From a virus: a stretch of DNA of 35,069 nucleotides. Numbering within the stretch: position 1 is the stretch's first letter; the number at the start of each line of letters is the position of its first letter. Positions 27,429 through 35,069 of this stretch are shown here, piece by piece. Both the position numbers and the translations under genes were made by a program. Under the pieces are notes generated by a model. It was not told the DNA's origin and did not search any database. It was given only the letters and a program-made list of their open reading frames with translations. The DNA lies in IMG/VR virus record IMGVR_UViG_3300032156_002407, positions 1 to 35,069 of that record, one strand, 5' to 3'.

Positions 27429-28920
27429 AAAAGAAATAAGATGCAGACAGAAAGATGTATGCTCAGAATGCTTTAAACATAAGGCTACGTGCGGTAAGCA
27501 AGGAGCCTGTAACATTGTTAAGAAACAACTTAGAGACTATGCTGGCATAAGATTTACCAGTGACGGCTTTGACTGCGCGCTGCCGGTAACTTTAGATTCT
27601 CATTCAGTCTGTAGTTTCAGTTGCCTTTATTGTTTTGCGCCTAATCTGATAATGAGAAGAGAAGAACACGCGATGCCAGTGGGCCAGACTAGCTTAAAGA
27701 CTGTTGAAGATTTGTTTGCCGGCAAAAATAAGCACTGGGATATTTACAGACGCGCATTGAAATATCACGATAGAAAGAACGGCTACCCATGTCCAATACA
27801 GATAGGAGGACTGACTGATCCTTTAGACAATATAGAACGTAACCAGGGATGGTTTTTAAAATTTGTTGAGATAGCAAAAAAATATAATCAGCCTGTAAGG
27901 ATTAGCACGAAAGGAAATCTATTTCTAGAGCAAGAATATTTAGACGCGCTAGCAGATAGACCTGAACTATTTTGGGTAAACTTTTCAATAATTTCATCGG
28001 ACGACAAAGTTATACAAGAAGTAGATAGAAGAGCACCGCCGACCAGCGAAAGAATACAGTGCATAAAAAATCTAACAGAGATAGGAGTTAAGGCCGGCTT
28101 AAGATTTAGGCCAATAATACCAGGTATAAGTGACAGTACAGACAGTTATCCTACAGCCTATAGAACATTAATTGAAATGGCTGCAGAAGCAGGCGCTAGA
28201 AATATTAGTTATGAAGTTGCATTTATGCCGGGTAGAATGACAGCAGACCTGGTAGATCGCTGGACAGAGATAGAAAAAATAGCTAAGCTGCCTTTAATAT
28301 CTATTTACAAATCTTTCGGAAAGAACCAGGCATGCATAAGGCCCTCACATCAGTGGACAGAAGAAATAATGCACGCTATCTACAATGTAGCCAAAGAAAA
28401 CAAAATGAATATAGGAATATCAGATCCTAATTGGAAGCAATTAACAGAATGTGGTTGCTGTTGCGGCATATCTGAGAGTGATCCTATTTTTGGAAACTGG
28501 CAACGCGAGAGCTGTACGAATCAACTTATGATAGCAAAAAATACCGGTTGTACGTTATGTTCTAAAAATATAATTCCTAAATGGGCTTACGATGCAGACG
28601 CTGGCCTGCTAGTAAATCCTGGCGTAGGGCCTACGGTTAGATTCAAAAGAAAACATCTAAAGTGGAGCGATAAACTAAAGGACGTATGGAACAACGTAGA
28701 CAAAGAAAGAAGTCCGCTAATATATTTCCAGGGAGCTCTTATGCCGGTAAGCAAAAAGAACGGAGAAATAATTTATAAGTATGTTGGGCTGAAACGCCGC
28801 AACAAAACAGATACGCCTTACTGGAAAATAAAAGGAGAGGATAGTAGTGATAGAAGAGTTGAAAATAAAAACCTTAGAGATCGCAATAAGAACAATGGGA
28901 AAGGAAGTAACAGACCTTAA
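27415..28920 (+). CDS. Radical SAM enzyme
   Basis: CSFSCLYC (C66, C70, C73) is the CxxxCxxC site that binds the catalytic 4Fe-4S cluster with S-adenosylmethionine. The TIM-barrel pattern follows (PIQIGGLTDPLDN, VRISTKGNLF, FWVNFSIISSD, GLRFRPIIPGISD). It resembles SPL-like (spore photoproduct lyase-type) radical SAM proteins. Extra Cys groups occur at 10-32 and at 346-382 (CGCCC...C...CTLC), possible sites of further clusters. At 501 residues it is longer than a minimal radical SAM protein. The substrate is unknown; coupling to a ParB-like protein makes DNA or a nucleotide attractive. The last 24 codons overlap a coiled-coil gene. Confidence 0.85.
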   Translation: MALTEKEIRCRQKDVCSECFKHKATCGKQGACNIVKKQLRDYAGIRFTSDGFDCALPVTLDSHSVCSFSCLYCFAPNLIMRREEHAMPVGQTSLKTVEDLFAGKNKHWDIYRRALKYHDRKNGYPCPIQIGGLTDPLDNIERNQGWFLKFVEIAKKYNQPVRISTKGNLFLEQEYLDALADRPELFWVNFSIISSDDKVIQEVDRRAPPTSERIQCIKNLTEIGVKAGLRFRPIIPGISDSTDSYPTAYRTLIEMAAEAGARNISYEVAFMPGRMTADLVDRWTEIEKIAKLPLISIYKSFGKNQACIRPSHQWTEEIMHAIYNVAKENKMNIGISDPNWKQLTECGCCCGISESDPIFGNWQRESCTNQLMIAKNTGCTLCSKNIIPKWAYDADAGLLVNPGVGPTVRFKRKHLKWSDKLKDVWNNVDKERSPLIYFQGALMPVSKKNGEIIYKYVGLKRRNKTDTPYWKIKGEDSSDRRVENKNLRDRNKNNGKGSNRP

Positions 28921-29011
28921 AAAAGTTGTTGGCGAGCAGACAAAACTTCTAGAAAAAGTTGTAGAGCTAGAAGGTAGACTGTTAACCGTTATTGAAAAAA
29001 TAAAAAAATAG
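28847..29011 (+). CDS. Small coiled-coil protein (54 aa)
   Basis: GTG 28847 has GGAGAGG 6 bases upstream. The protein is one heptad-type helix (IEELKIKTLEIAIRTMGKEV, LLEKVVELEGRLLTVIEKI). It overlaps the radical SAM gene by 74 bases in another frame and ends 29 bases before the next gene. It may be a small dimerising partner of the enzyme. Confidence 0.5.
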   Translation: MIEELKIKTLEIAIRTMGKEVTDLKKVVGEQTKLLEKVVELEGRLLTVIEKIKK

Positions 29012-29040
29012 TTTAGTAAAAAAATGGAGGAAAGATAAGT

Positions 29041-29274
29041 ATGAGTATAGATTTCGAGAAAGAAGCAAGAGAGTTATTTGCCAAACTAACTGGAAACCCA
29101 GGAACGAGTGCAACACAGAAAGATATAGACATTATTGTACCGAGGCTTAAGAAATGCTACAACTATGGCGTAGGTTATAAAAGAGATAGGGCCTTTGTAA
29201 GTAAAGAGAAATACGAACAGAAGCACAAGAGAAAAACGCCTGGCAAAATTTATAAAAAGAAAGGGCGAAAATAA
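29041..29274 (+). CDS. Small basic protein (77 aa)
   Basis: GGAGG stands about 9 bases before the ATG. The chain starts acidic and helical (SIDFEKEARELFAKLTG) and ends very basic (YEQKHKRKTPGKIYKKKGRK), so it may bind nucleic acid. The stop shares a base with the next ATG (TAATG). No family is recognised. Confidence 0.5.
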   Translation: MSIDFEKEARELFAKLTGNPGTSATQKDIDIIVPRLKKCYNYGVGYKRDRAFVSKEKYEQKHKRKTPGKIYKKKGRK

Positions 29275-29396
29275 TGGGATTACTAGATTTTTTCAAAAGT
29301 GGAACAAAATGCAGTGTATGTGGTAAGAAGAATATATTGCACCGAAGAAATCCGCCAGTTTGCGAGAAATGCTACTGGCGCTGGTACATAGAGTAG
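29274..29396 (+). CDS. Zinc-ribbon microprotein (40 aa)
   Basis: A helical start (GLLDFFKSG) is followed by CSVCGKKN and CEKCYWRWYI, two CxxC knuckles 17 residues apart. Start and stop overlap or adjoin the neighbours. This is a minimal treble-clef or ribbon protein with no assigned function. Confidence 0.55.
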   Translation: MGLLDFFKSGTKCSVCGKKNILHRRNPPVCEKCYWRWYIE

Positions 29397-29434
29397 ATAC
29401 ATAAAAACACAGGATTGGTTAAGGAGAGGGGAAC

Positions 29435-29890
29435 TTGACGCTAAAAGAAAGATTCAGAATAGAAAAAGAAGGAGAGAACTACAAGATAGTACAACATACA
29501 ATAGATACAAGGAACGCAGCGTTTATGAAACAGATATACAATGAGATCAAAGCCAAGAGAGACGCTATGCTGGCCCAAATAGACGACATACCTAAGAAGC
29601 ACGAGCTGATAGACAAGCAAAAAGAAAACATGGAAGAGAACATAAAGACGCTGGGCAAAAGGATAGATGCTATAAAGCCATTCCTAAGTGAGATAGACGA
29701 GAAAATAAAGAAAGAGGAAGAGAAATTAAAAGCGGAAGCTGAGAAAAACAAAGAAGACTCAATGAAAGATGTTAATGTTGTAGTCCCGTTCAAAGGCGGC
29801 GTAGCTGCGATACCTATAAAGGAAGCTGAAAAGACTAAGGAAGAACCAGAAGCAATAATACCAACACCGATGGTCAGAACAAACCAGTAA
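29435..29890 (+). CDS. Coiled-coil protein of unknown function
   Basis: TTG 29435 follows GGAGAGGGG closely. The 151-residue protein has a short N-terminal strand part and a long charged coiled coil (about residues 30-105; YNEIKAKRDAMLAQIDDI, IDEKIKKEEEKLKAEAEK). A short beta piece follows (VNVVVPFKGGVAAIPIK), then a Pro/Glu-rich end. It could be a scaffold or structural component; its place ahead of the terminase genes gives no firm clue. Confidence 0.5.
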   Translation: MTLKERFRIEKEGENYKIVQHTIDTRNAAFMKQIYNEIKAKRDAMLAQIDDIPKKHELIDKQKENMEENIKTLGKRIDAIKPFLSEIDEKIKKEEEKLKAEAEKNKEDSMKDVNVVVPFKGGVAAIPIKEAEKTKEEPEAIIPTPMVRTNQ

Positions 29891-29902
29891 AGTAGTGATT
29901 AT

Positions 29903-30115
29903 ATGGCTACCGGGATAGGGCCGCTGGAGTGCCCTTTTTGCAGCAACAGATTTTTAACTACAGCGAGCCCTAAATCTCGGAGACTTAGAAAGTGTACCAG
30001 GTGCAAAGGCCAGTTCTTCTTCTACAAAAACACATACTTCATAGCTGTAAGAGATATAAGCAAGCTTAGAACAGTTCTATCGTCAAGAGAGAAGCTATAT
30101 AAGATGAGAAAATAG
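29903..30115 (+). CDS. Small zinc-ribbon protein (70 aa)
   Basis: CPFCSNRFLT and CTRCKGQFFFY are two CxxC knuckles separated by a basic loop (SPKSRRLRK), followed by a basic helix. GTGATT lies before the ATG. The fold resembles transcription-factor-type zinc ribbons. Nucleic-acid binding is likely but unproved. Confidence 0.6.
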   Translation: MATGIGPLECPFCSNRFLTTASPKSRRLRKCTRCKGQFFFYKNTYFIAVRDISKLRTVLSSREKLYKMRK

Positions 30116-30237
30116 AATAGATAATAGGTTAGTTTGAGTAAAGTACTGTGAGTTTTATGCAGAAAGGCCGTTGTTTTGAACTAGGTTATCTAATTCTCTA
30201 AGTGCTTTGAATCAAATTGACGCAATTTCGTGATAGT
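30116..30237 (+). other. 122-bp gap before the packaging genes
   Basis: There is no gene. TTTGAGTAAAGTACTGTG near 30135 loosely resembles TTTGAGTACAGTATAG near 1840 in the other head-gene gap. No clear TATA box or terminator is visible. GTGAT just before ATG 30238 is the ribosome site. Confidence 0.3.
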
Positions 30238-30825
30238 ATGGCTGAACCAACAACTACACCAACGGAGGTACCGGCAACTGTACCGGTAGAAGTTAAGACA
30301 AAGAAAACCTATACGCAGGCAAAGACAAAGGAGCGCAGAAACAGACTTAAGAAATTAATAATGCGCGGTTATCATTCTCAAGAAACTCTAGCTAAGGCCC
30401 TGGAATGTTCTAGAAGTACAATAGAAAGGGATTTAATAATTATACACGAAGAGATTGATGCGGAACTGGCCAAAGAAAAGGTAGACGATATATTAAAAGA
30501 TTTTATGCTACAGACGCGCGGATCTTATGAGGACATACAAAATATGTATTCTGCTAGCAATGATGATTTTATAAAACTCAGGGCTCAGAAGCAGCTGCAG
30601 GAACTAAGAGAAGCTAAGATTAAAATATTGCAGTCTCTAGGAATGATAAAAGAAGTTGCACCGGCACAACGCGAACCGCTAGTATTTGAATTTATTAAGC
30701 CTGAATGGAAAGAAGAAAAAGAGCCGGCAGCAGAAAAAGAAGAAGAGGTTAAAAATGAAAATAAATCTAGCGTACCAGCCCTGGGGACCTCAGATACGGT
30801 TTCACAACAGCCCGGTCAAGTTTAG
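30238..30825 (+). CDS. Terminase small subunit-like HTH protein
   Basis: ATG 30238 follows GTGAT; an in-frame TTG upstream is less likely. After a Thr/Pro/Val-rich start comes a helix-turn-helix (YHSQETLAKALECSRSTIERDLIIIHEEI, about residues 52-80), then an oligomerising helical part (KLRAQKQLQELREAKIKILQ). The acidic tail is partly encoded over the start of the large subunit gene (71-base overlap). The position and build fit the small subunit that recognises viral DNA for packaging. Confidence 0.75.
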   Translation: MAEPTTTPTEVPATVPVEVKTKKTYTQAKTKERRNRLKKLIMRGYHSQETLAKALECSRSTIERDLIIIHEEIDAELAKEKVDDILKDFMLQTRGSYEDIQNMYSASNDDFIKLRAQKQLQELREAKIKILQSLGMIKEVAPAQREPLVFEFIKPEWKEEKEPAAEKEEEVKNENKSSVPALGTSDTVSQQPGQV

Positions 30826-32017
30826 AGGATTCATTGGAGGACTAGGATCTGGTAAAACTTTATGTGGCGCAATCGAAAGTCTAATTGTTGCTTTAGATCA
30901 TCCTGGCAGCCTGGGAGTTATACTAGCGCCAACATACCCAATGTTGCGTGACAGTACGATAAAAACATTTCTAGAAATATGTCCTTATGATTCAATTGAA
31001 TTCTATAATAGATCTGAACAAAGATTAAGATTAAAGAATGGAACAGAAATTTTATTCAGACCTGGTAACGATATGGCTGCAATAGATAGATTAAGAAATA
31101 TAAATGTTGACTGGTTTTGGGTAGATGAAGGAAGTTTATTTCTAGAGTACGCGTGGAAAGTTTTGATTGGAAGATTAAGAGGACAGAAAGGGCCTAGAAG
31201 AGGATGGGTAACGACCACGCCAAAAGGTTACAACTGGACATGGAGAAAATTTGTAAGCCAGTCAACAGAAGACTATGAATATTTTACTGCGAGTTCGTTG
31301 GACAATCCTTACCTACCTGCAGATTATAAAAAATCTTTGAGGGCAGAATATACTGGCGTGTTTGCTAAGCAAGAAATATATGGCCTCTTTGTTGGCTTTG
31401 AGGGATCTGTTTATCCTGAGTTCAATAGAGTAACGCATGTTATAGACACAACTGAAATAAAGTTCGAGGCTATTATTGCCGGCGTTGACTTTGGTTTTAC
31501 TAATCCTAGTGTTATTTTAAAAATTGGAATAGACTACGATGGCCGTCTTTATGTCATTGATGAGTTTTACGAGAAGCATATAACAGACAGTGACCTGGCT
31601 GCATGGGCCAAAGAAAATATGAAAGACGTTGAGTTCTTTATTGCCGATTCAGAAAATCCCAGCGGCATACAGGAATTTAAAGATAGAGATATGGAATGCA
31701 AGGGAGTTAAGAAAACTGTTGCAGAACCTAAAGAAACTTTTGTTATCTCAGGCATAAAGAGAATAACAAATTTATTAATAATTAGAGGCGATAACAGACC
31801 TAGACTTTTTGTAGATAATAAATGTGTTAACACGATAATGGAGTTTGAAAACTACAGATACCCAGAAAAGGAAGAAGAGAGGCCAATGAAAGAAGCACCT
31901 TTGAAAATACACGACCACGCGATGGACGCCTTAAGATATATTGTAACAACATTAGGAGAAGAGTTCGATAGAATAATTTTCCTGGAGGGCGAAGAGAACG
32001 TCAAGAAAAAAAGCTAG
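30755..32017 (+). CDS. Terminase large subunit
   Basis: ATG 30755 follows GAGG closely; a longer frame upstream would only repeat small-subunit DNA. The ATPase has Walker A GGLGSGKT (28-35), Walker B WFWVDE (D124, E125) and the coupling motif TTTPKG (153-158). The nuclease has D245 in GVDFG, D298 in ADSENPSG and D391 in HDHAMDALRY, the three metal-binding acidic residues. The length of 420 residues is normal. It drives DNA into the prohead through the portal and cuts concatemers. Confidence 0.94.
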   Translation: MKINLAYQPWGPQIRFHNSPVKFRGFIGGLGSGKTLCGAIESLIVALDHPGSLGVILAPTYPMLRDSTIKTFLEICPYDSIEFYNRSEQRLRLKNGTEILFRPGNDMAAIDRLRNINVDWFWVDEGSLFLEYAWKVLIGRLRGQKGPRRGWVTTTPKGYNWTWRKFVSQSTEDYEYFTASSLDNPYLPADYKKSLRAEYTGVFAKQEIYGLFVGFEGSVYPEFNRVTHVIDTTEIKFEAIIAGVDFGFTNPSVILKIGIDYDGRLYVIDEFYEKHITDSDLAAWAKENMKDVEFFIADSENPSGIQEFKDRDMECKGVKKTVAEPKETFVISGIKRITNLLIIRGDNRPRLFVDNKCVNTIMEFENYRYPEKEEERPMKEAPLKIHDHAMDALRYIVTTLGEEFDRIIFLEGEENVKKKS

Positions 32018-32087
32018 AGTAATAATGTTAGATCCTGACAAGTGTAGAAACTTAAAAGAATATGAATCAGAAAACAAAAAATAGACT

Positions 32088-32261
32088 ATGAAATATAGGG
32101 AGTGTCCACATTGTAAGGGCTGTATGAGTTCAGGGCGAGGTATATTTGGAAAGAGTAAAAACCATAAATGCCCATACTGCAAAATATATAGTCCAGGATA
32201 TATGTTTAGAGCAGTAGAAAAGGTTATGTGGTCAGGTAATAAGTTGGTGGCGATAAAATGA
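32088..32261 (+). CDS. Zinc-ribbon protein (57 aa)
   Basis: CPHCKGC and CPYCK knuckles lie 16 residues apart in a basic chain (GRGIFGKSKNHK), with a hydrophobic C-terminal strand. The ATGA overlap with the next gene supports the frame. It is too short for the usual gene-length cutoff but fits the dense run of zinc proteins here. Confidence 0.52.
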   Translation: MKYRECPHCKGCMSSGRGIFGKSKNHKCPYCKIYSPGYMFRAVEKVMWSGNKLVAIK

Positions 32262-32407
32262 ATGATAGATTAATTTGCGGTTGGTGTATAGAACCCTGGA
32301 GCATGGGCCACACGTGCAATCCGGAAGAGCACGGTTGGGAGCAGACGGGCGAGTACGAGGGCATAAAGATAATGAGGCGCAAGAATGTACCAAAAGAAAT
32401 TATTTGA
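32258..32407 (+). CDS. Small Cys/His/Trp-rich protein (49 aa)
   Basis: ATGA overlaps the previous stop and GGTGGCGAT lies upstream. Likely ligands are CGWC and HTCNPEEH (C7, C10, H18, C20). The end is basic. It is a probable zinc microprotein of unknown role. Confidence 0.48.
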   Translation: MNDRLICGWCIEPWSMGHTCNPEEHGWEQTGEYEGIKIMRRKNVPKEII

Positions 32408-32504
32408 TAGGAACTGCGACGTGTGCTGGATGAGGGATGACGGATGCTCGACTCATTTGGCAGGAGATTGTTTTAGTTGCAGGTTCTTCAGGAGGAAGAA
32501 TTAA
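32385..32504 (+). CDS. Small Cys-rich protein (39 aa)
   Basis: The frame overlaps the previous gene by 23 bases and touches the next start. Cys occur as CDVC, GC and CFSC (five in 25 residues), with a basic end (RFFRRKN). A TTCAGGAGGAAG stretch at its end supplies the ribosome site of the next gene. Confidence 0.45.
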   Translation: MYQKKLFDRNCDVCWMRDDGCSTHLAGDCFSCRFFRRKN

Positions 32505-32837
32505 ATGTTCGAAGTAGTTGGTATACGACTTGAAATTTTAAAAAAAGCTAAGACAGTCATAGTTACAAAGTTTGATCCGCAAGAGAAGACGGTTTTTATT
32601 GATATGGTTTATATAGATAATGACGGCCGGCACGAGCATACTGTAAGTTGTGATAGAAGCGTTAATCCTTTAGTTAATTTGATAGACGCGCTATGGTGCG
32701 ACTGTACTGGATGCAGCTCTTTCAAAATAAAAACAAAGGAATGGTGCAGACTTAAGACTAGAGCCGCACAAGAATTAATTAAAAGAGGATTCTGGCCAAA
32801 GGAAGTAGAACATTACCTTTATGGAGATAGTATATGA
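32505..32837 (+). CDS. Unknown protein with CDCTGC motif (110 aa)
   Basis: AGGAGGAAG lies 8 bases upstream of the ATG. A beta-rich first half (IRLEILKKAKTVIVTKFDP, KTVFIDMVYIDNDGRHEHTV) leads to WCDCTGCSSFKIKTKEWCRLK and a helical end. The pattern resembles SWIM-type zinc fingers (CxCxnC with a following basic residue), but the match is partial. The stop overlaps the next ATG by 4 bases. Confidence 0.5.
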   Translation: MFEVVGIRLEILKKAKTVIVTKFDPQEKTVFIDMVYIDNDGRHEHTVSCDRSVNPLVNLIDALWCDCTGCSSFKIKTKEWCRLKTRAAQELIKRGFWPKEVEHYLYGDSI

Positions 32838-33025
32838 TAGACGAACAGAAAAGTAAGGTTAGAATAGCAATAGACAATCTTATTAACAACGTTATCATTT
32901 TCTTAAAGGGCGAGGACGAAGAAAAGTATGATCCTCAGCCTCCGCTTTACACGAAGGAAGAGAAACAGCAGCTCTACGGAATCAAGAAAGACATAGAGAA
33001 GTATTCTAAACGCTGCTCAGAGTAG
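32834..33025 (+). CDS. Small helical protein (63 aa)
   Basis: It starts in an ATGA overlap. Two charged helices (KVRIAIDNLINNVIIFLKGE, TKEEKQQLYGIKKDIEKYS) are joined by a Pro-rich turn. No family is recognised. Confidence 0.45.
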   Translation: MIDEQKSKVRIAIDNLINNVIIFLKGEDEEKYDPQPPLYTKEEKQQLYGIKKDIEKYSKRCSE

Positions 33026-33081
33026 AAATATAAGGCGAGATAAACAATTAAATTATAGATTAGTTATGGAGGATTGATTAG

Positions 33082-33540
33082 ATGAGTAAGTTCGCGACAT
33101 TGATGCACCTATTGGATTTTGAGAACTCGGAGATTCAGAAAAGAGAATACACTGGAAACACTAAACCGTTCTACGACCAGTTCGTAGCGGTGATCAAGTT
33201 AAACCTACCGAAGCTGAATCCAGTGTGCGAGAACTGCAGATTTTGCGATGTAATAACAACGCAAGGAAAGATAGACGAGCTGGGAGTTGGAGGCTACGCT
33301 TCGAACCAACTAGATACGGAAATAAAAGATGAGAAAGGAAACAAAATAAAAATAGGTTTGAAGCCAGTAATTCATAACCCGACAGTAGGAATAAGACTCA
33401 GAGAACCTCGAACAATAATAATGGGAGCTGGTCAGGTCTTTTGCTGCAGGAACAAAAAGCAAGTAAGCACGTTTTTCTTAACCGAGAAGGATCCGGCGTG
33501 TGCAGAGTTCCAGGAAAAAATAAAAATCAAACAAAAATAA
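33082..33540 (+). CDS. Protein upstream of portal, Cys-containing (152 aa)
   Basis: GGAGG lies about 10 bases before the ATG. The protein has a CENCRFCD metal-binding type motif near residue 48, a beta-rich middle (NKIKIGLKPVIHNPTVGIRL, TIIMGAGQVFCC), and a basic end. It sits between terminase and portal, where small head-assembly or packaging genes occur. No family is recognised. Confidence 0.5.
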   Translation: MSKFATLMHLLDFENSEIQKREYTGNTKPFYDQFVAVIKLNLPKLNPVCENCRFCDVITTQGKIDELGVGGYASNQLDTEIKDEKGNKIKIGLKPVIHNPTVGIRLREPRTIIMGAGQVFCCRNKKQVSTFFLTEKDPACAEFQEKIKIKQK

Positions 33541-33563
33541 AAAAATAAATTAAAGGCGTTAGA

Positions 33564-35069
33564 ATGCCAACTTTGAGAGAAAGAGTATCAGCCTTTATGA
33601 GGCCTGCGGGAAGCGTTACAGAAACTTTTGCGCAGCTGACGCCAATTTACGCGGACACTGGAAGACGTGCGTTGATGCCTGAGTGGTATTTCCAGGCTCC
33701 TTACGGCCAACCTAGAAAAGTTGACATAACTGAAATAAGGGATCTGGCCAAACAGCCTTTTATACATATCTGCATAAAGACAATAATTGATGATTTCGCA
33801 ACAACACCTTACGAGATAGTGCCGATAGACACGCACGAATTTAATCAAGTCAATATAGACGCAGTGAAAGAATTTATAAATCATCCTAATCAAAACAAAG
33901 AAACTCTTTCTGACATAATGAGACAATGGGCATACGATGTTCTGACTGTTGACGCAGGAGTTATTGTAAAAGTTTTTGACGAAAGTAGCTATGCTGATAC
34001 TGATGCTAATTATACAACTATGCAGTATGAGTACTATCAGCGCGGAAAAATGGTAGACGAGGTTAAATTAACCAAAGAGATTGATATTTCTAAAGAGATA
34101 ACTGGACTGGACGGAAAAATAGAAAAAGGATTCAGGCCCTTAAAGCCATTGGGCACAAGAAAGTTATTAGAAATTTATTGCCGTGACGGTTCAACATTCT
34201 TAGCAGACGGAGACTACACCGGATTCGTGCATAGATATTTTCAATACAGTTTCAAACTTCCTAGAAGAGCGCCTGCAGTTTTTGATAGAGATGAAATTGT
34301 TTATTCTATGATGAGCCCTAGAAGTTATGCTTTCTACGGTTGGTCGCCGGTGCAATCACTGGAAGATATTATTAGAACATTAAAGGAAGCCGTGATCTAT
34401 AGTTTAACTGGCCTGACGGAAAAAGGAATACCTGAAGGAATTGTTTCTTTGCTGGACATTTCTAAAACAGAACTAGAAAGATTACAAACATACTGGCAAA
34501 AAGAAATCCAGGGCAAACATCACAAGTTTGCTGTTCTAGGACGTGATGCAAAGTTTACAAATCTGCAAGTAACAGCTAGGGATATGGAATATTTAGCAAC
34601 TCAGCAATGGTTCATACGATTAGTGATGGCCATTTTTAATATTGATATACCGGTCCTAAGTCTTAGAGGAGAAGCACCAAAGGCCGGATCACTGGCAATT
34701 CTCAGAAGGGAAAGAATGAAAGCGATATTGCCTTTGCTGCAATTATTCGAGTATGAAATGAACGCTGAGATAATTTCAGAATTTGGATTGGACGATGTTA
34801 AGTTCGAGTTTAAAACTTATGATCTAGAAGAGGACAAAATAAAAAGAGAGATGGACATAGCGGATATAAACGCAGGGGTAATGACTATCAACGAAATAAG
34901 AACACTCAACAGAGGGATGGATCCGGTAGCGTGGGGAGACGAGCCGTTTAATCCTATTCTAAACACTATGCAGACCGGAGGATTTCCAGCTACATCAATG
35001 CCAAAGTCATTAGAGAAGAGGCCTACGCTGGAAGAGTTTAAAAAAATAATAACGCAGGTGACTACATAA
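33564..35069 (+). CDS. Portal protein
   Basis: The 501-residue protein follows the phage portal pattern. The wing and stem begin with FIHICIKTIIDDFATTPYEI and IMRQWAYDVLTVDAGVIVKV. RRAPAVFDRDEIVYSMMSPRSYAFYGWSPVQ is a conserved portal region. The helical stem is ILRRERMKAILPLLQLFEYE, with a crown-like end after DLEEDKIKREMDIADINAG. The dodecameric portal is the DNA entry gate and docking site for the terminase. It lies after the terminase as usual. The stop codon is the last base triplet of the window. The protein looks complete. Confidence 0.92.
   Translation: MPTLRERVSAFMRPAGSVTETFAQLTPIYADTGRRALMPEWYFQAPYGQPRKVDITEIRDLAKQPFIHICIKTIIDDFATTPYEIVPIDTHEFNQVNIDAVKEFINHPNQNKETLSDIMRQWAYDVLTVDAGVIVKVFDESSYADTDANYTTMQYEYYQRGKMVDEVKLTKEIDISKEITGLDGKIEKGFRPLKPLGTRKLLEIYCRDGSTFLADGDYTGFVHRYFQYSFKLPRRAPAVFDRDEIVYSMMSPRSYAFYGWSPVQSLEDIIRTLKEAVIYSLTGLTEKGIPEGIVSLLDISKTELERLQTYWQKEIQGKHHKFAVLGRDAKFTNLQVTARDMEYLATQQWFIRLVMAIFNIDIPVLSLRGEAPKAGSLAILRRERMKAILPLLQLFEYEMNAEIISEFGLDDVKFEFKTYDLEEDKIKREMDIADINAGVMTINEIRTLNRGMDPVAWGDEPFNPILNTMQTGGFPATSMPKSLEKRPTLEEFKKIITQVTT

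Noticed and set aside
1835-30150. Loose match between the gap sequences near 1840 (TTTGAGTACAGTA) and 30135 (TTTGAGTAAAGTA).
   Set aside because: Only about 13 of 15 bases match, without extended similarity or common spacing to genes. This may be chance in AT-rich DNA.
32025-32084. A 19-codon frame (MLDPDKCRN...) between the terminase and the zinc-ribbon gene.
   Set aside because: It is too short, has no ribosome site and no recognisable motif.
33564-35069. Read-through of the portal stop into the first gene across a circular join.
   Set aside because: The frames agree, but a Cys-rich extracellular domain on a portal makes no structural sense. A missing stretch at the join explains it more simply.

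Overview
The window looks like most of the genome of a tailed archaeal virus (siphovirus-like Caudoviricetes). The virus assignment rests on a complete head-tail gene set in the usual order. The archaeal assignment rests on four things seen in the sequence: TATA-box promoters (TTTATAAATA, TTTTATATAT, TTTATATA), Shine-Dalgarno sites of the GGTGAT/GAGGTGAT type, Arg mostly as AGA/AGG with Ile often ATA, and secreted proteins full of N-glycosylation sequons. The surface-protein styles resemble those I know from DPANN-type archaea; the host itself is inference. All supported genes are on the + strand.

Region by region. At 1-4.1 kb lie the end of a Cys-rich surface protein, a small membrane protein, a MuF-like minor head protein, an S78 prohead protease and an HK97-fold major capsid protein. 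At 4.1-7.9 kb are small beta-rich capsid-associated candidates, two exported membrane-anchored proteins, a PITG-domain protein and a one-helix membrane protein. At 7.9-14.5 kb is the neck and tail: connector, head-closure, HK97-gp10-like, tail-terminator-like, tail tube, a tail-assembly chaperone pair with an A-run frameshift site, a short tape measure and a small distal tail protein. A PIN-like domain gene interrupts the neck genes. At 14.5-19.6 kb are a 959-residue membrane-anchored kelch protein, an HNH homing endonuclease, a baseplate hub-like protein and a holin-like protein, closed by a hairpin terminator.

A roughly 430-bp non-coding region (19.62-20.05 kb) carries three tandem decamers, an AT-rich heptamer array and three copies of a 16-19 bp element; it is the best candidate for the origin and early control region. 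At 20.05-26.5 kb is a compact early region of overlapping small genes: winged-helix, zinc-ribbon, OB-like and MazG-like proteins. It also holds a structured RNA and a pair of repeat-bounded cassettes that look like relics of hairpin-ended (IS200/IS605-type) elements. At 26.5-29.0 kb a strong promoter precedes a tRNA-like element, then a ParB-like protein and a radical SAM protein. At 29.0-33.5 kb come small zinc-binding and coiled-coil genes and both terminase subunits. The portal gene ends exactly at the last base.

The order terminase-portal (right end) then MuF-protease-capsid (left end) suggests a circular or permuted genome cut between portal and MuF. Simple joining of the ends, however, leaves the first gene without a start codon. 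Packaging, head, neck and tail modules are complete. No DNA polymerase, helicase, integrase or recognisable lysis enzyme is seen.
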